DNA from: Beduini massiliensis
Lineage (GTDB): Bacteria > Bacillota_I > Bacilli_A > Erysipelotrichales > Coprobacillaceae
Assembly: GCF_000829905.1 (NCBI RefSeq)
Contig: NZ_CDPP01000006.1
Span: 682,001-746,000, forward strand
Direction of reading: 5' to 3'
DNA length: 64,000 bases
A program made the translations under genes and the position numbers. Under the pieces are notes generated by a model that saw only the letters and a program-made list of their open reading frames with translations, searched no databases and had not been told where the DNA came from. This document shows positions 63,649-64,000 of the stretch, one piece after another; within the stretch, counting starts at the first letter, position 1, and each line of letters opens with the position of its first letter.

Positions 63649-64000
63649 ATGAATCAGTTAGAAAAAGTAGAACATACGCTCTCCCCTATTTATGATACTT
63701 CTTCCAAAATCTTAATTCTGGGAACAATGCCTTCACCTAAATCCAGGGAAGCAGGATTTTATTATTCCCATCCGCAGAATCGTTTCTGGAAGATTATGGC
63801 AGCGTTGTTTAACGAAGAACTGCCAATAACGAATCAACAAAAAGAAGAGATGATGAAAAAGCATCATATTGCATTGTGGGATGTATTGAAAAGCTGTGAA
63901 ATCAAAGGGGCAGATGATAATTCAATTACTTCTGTTGAAGTGAACGCTATTGATTTGTTGTTGAAAGAAACCTCTATTCAAAAAATTTACACAACAGGGC
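63649..64000 (+). CDS. hypoxanthine-DNA glycosylase-like protein, N-terminal part (cut by window end)
   Basis: 117 codons are visible. The segment ILILGTMPSPKSREAGFYYSHPQNRFWKIM matches the DNA-deoxyinosine glycosylase branch of the uracil-DNA-glycosylase superfamily, with the GxMPSP and YxHPxNxFW motifs. These enzymes remove deaminated bases such as hypoxanthine. ATG 63649 has AAGGTGAT 5 bases upstream; in-frame ATG codons at 63628 and 63631 are alternatives. The C-terminal half, with the second catalytic motif, lies outside the window. Confidence 0.82.
   Translation, partial: MNQLEKVEHTLSPIYDTSSKILILGTMPSPKSREAGFYYSHPQNRFWKIMAALFNEELPITNQQKEEMMKKHHIALWDVLKSCEIKGADDNSITSVEVNAIDLLLKETSIQKIYTTG

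Overview
The window is a low-GC Firmicutes chromosome segment centred on the replication origin. The gene order around dnaA, the AT-rich codon use, preQ1-I, lysine and T-box leaders, a BofA-like protein and simple SD-led operons suggest an Erysipelotrichia-type or other gut-associated Firmicute. That placement is inference; no 16S or species marker is present. Genes left of about 40.5 kb in the core run mainly on the minus strand and genes right of 41 kb mainly on the plus strand, as expected for replication leaving an origin at about 40.6-40.9 kb.

Layout. 0-5.4 kb: the end of a BceAB-type ABC exporter, small membrane proteins, an acyl-ACP thioesterase, and a two-gene queuosine-precursor salvage operon (ECF S component plus radical SAM enzyme) behind a preQ1-I riboswitch. 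5.5-8.6 kb: an XRE membrane regulator, an orphan MobA, a HAD phosphatase and a GNAT protein. 8.6-13.3 kb: a complete BMP-type nucleoside ABC importer. 13.5-16.8 kb: a second FtsX-type ABC exporter and a DUF5662-like protein. 16.9-31.9 kb: the conserved information-processing block metG (Met T-box), rsmI, trmN6, ricT, holB, tmk, bofA-like, recR, ebfC, dnaX, tadA, SRP RNA and serS (Ser T-box), then a Nudix-lipoprotein-Nudix cassette. Four perfect parS sites are clustered within 3.4 kb. 32-43 kb: gyrA, gyrB, recF, S4 protein, dnaN, dnaA, oriC, rpmH, rnpA, yidC, jag.

43-52.8 kb: a minus-strand insert separates jag from mnmE (TIM-barrel-like protein, two tandem Cys-cluster membrane paralogues, phosphoesterase). 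It is followed by mnmE, class I ribonucleotide reductase nrdAB and a membrane-anchored Asp-box protein. 52.8-56.6 kb: a lysine operon under a lysine riboswitch, starting with a free-standing double-ACT aspartokinase-type regulatory protein and followed by dapA, dapB and lysA. 57-64 kb: a lactococcin-972-type ABC exporter without a visible bacteriocin gene, a 6-phospho-beta-glucosidase, a DUF2087-type regulator, a DJ-1/PfpI protein and the start of a hypoxanthine-DNA glycosylase-like gene cut by the window end.

Most notable: the preQ1 riboswitch/queuine-salvage operon, the four-parS cluster interleaved with Nudix genes, the kinase-less aspartokinase regulator at the head of a lysine-riboswitch operon, and a duplicated peptide in the NrdB tail.
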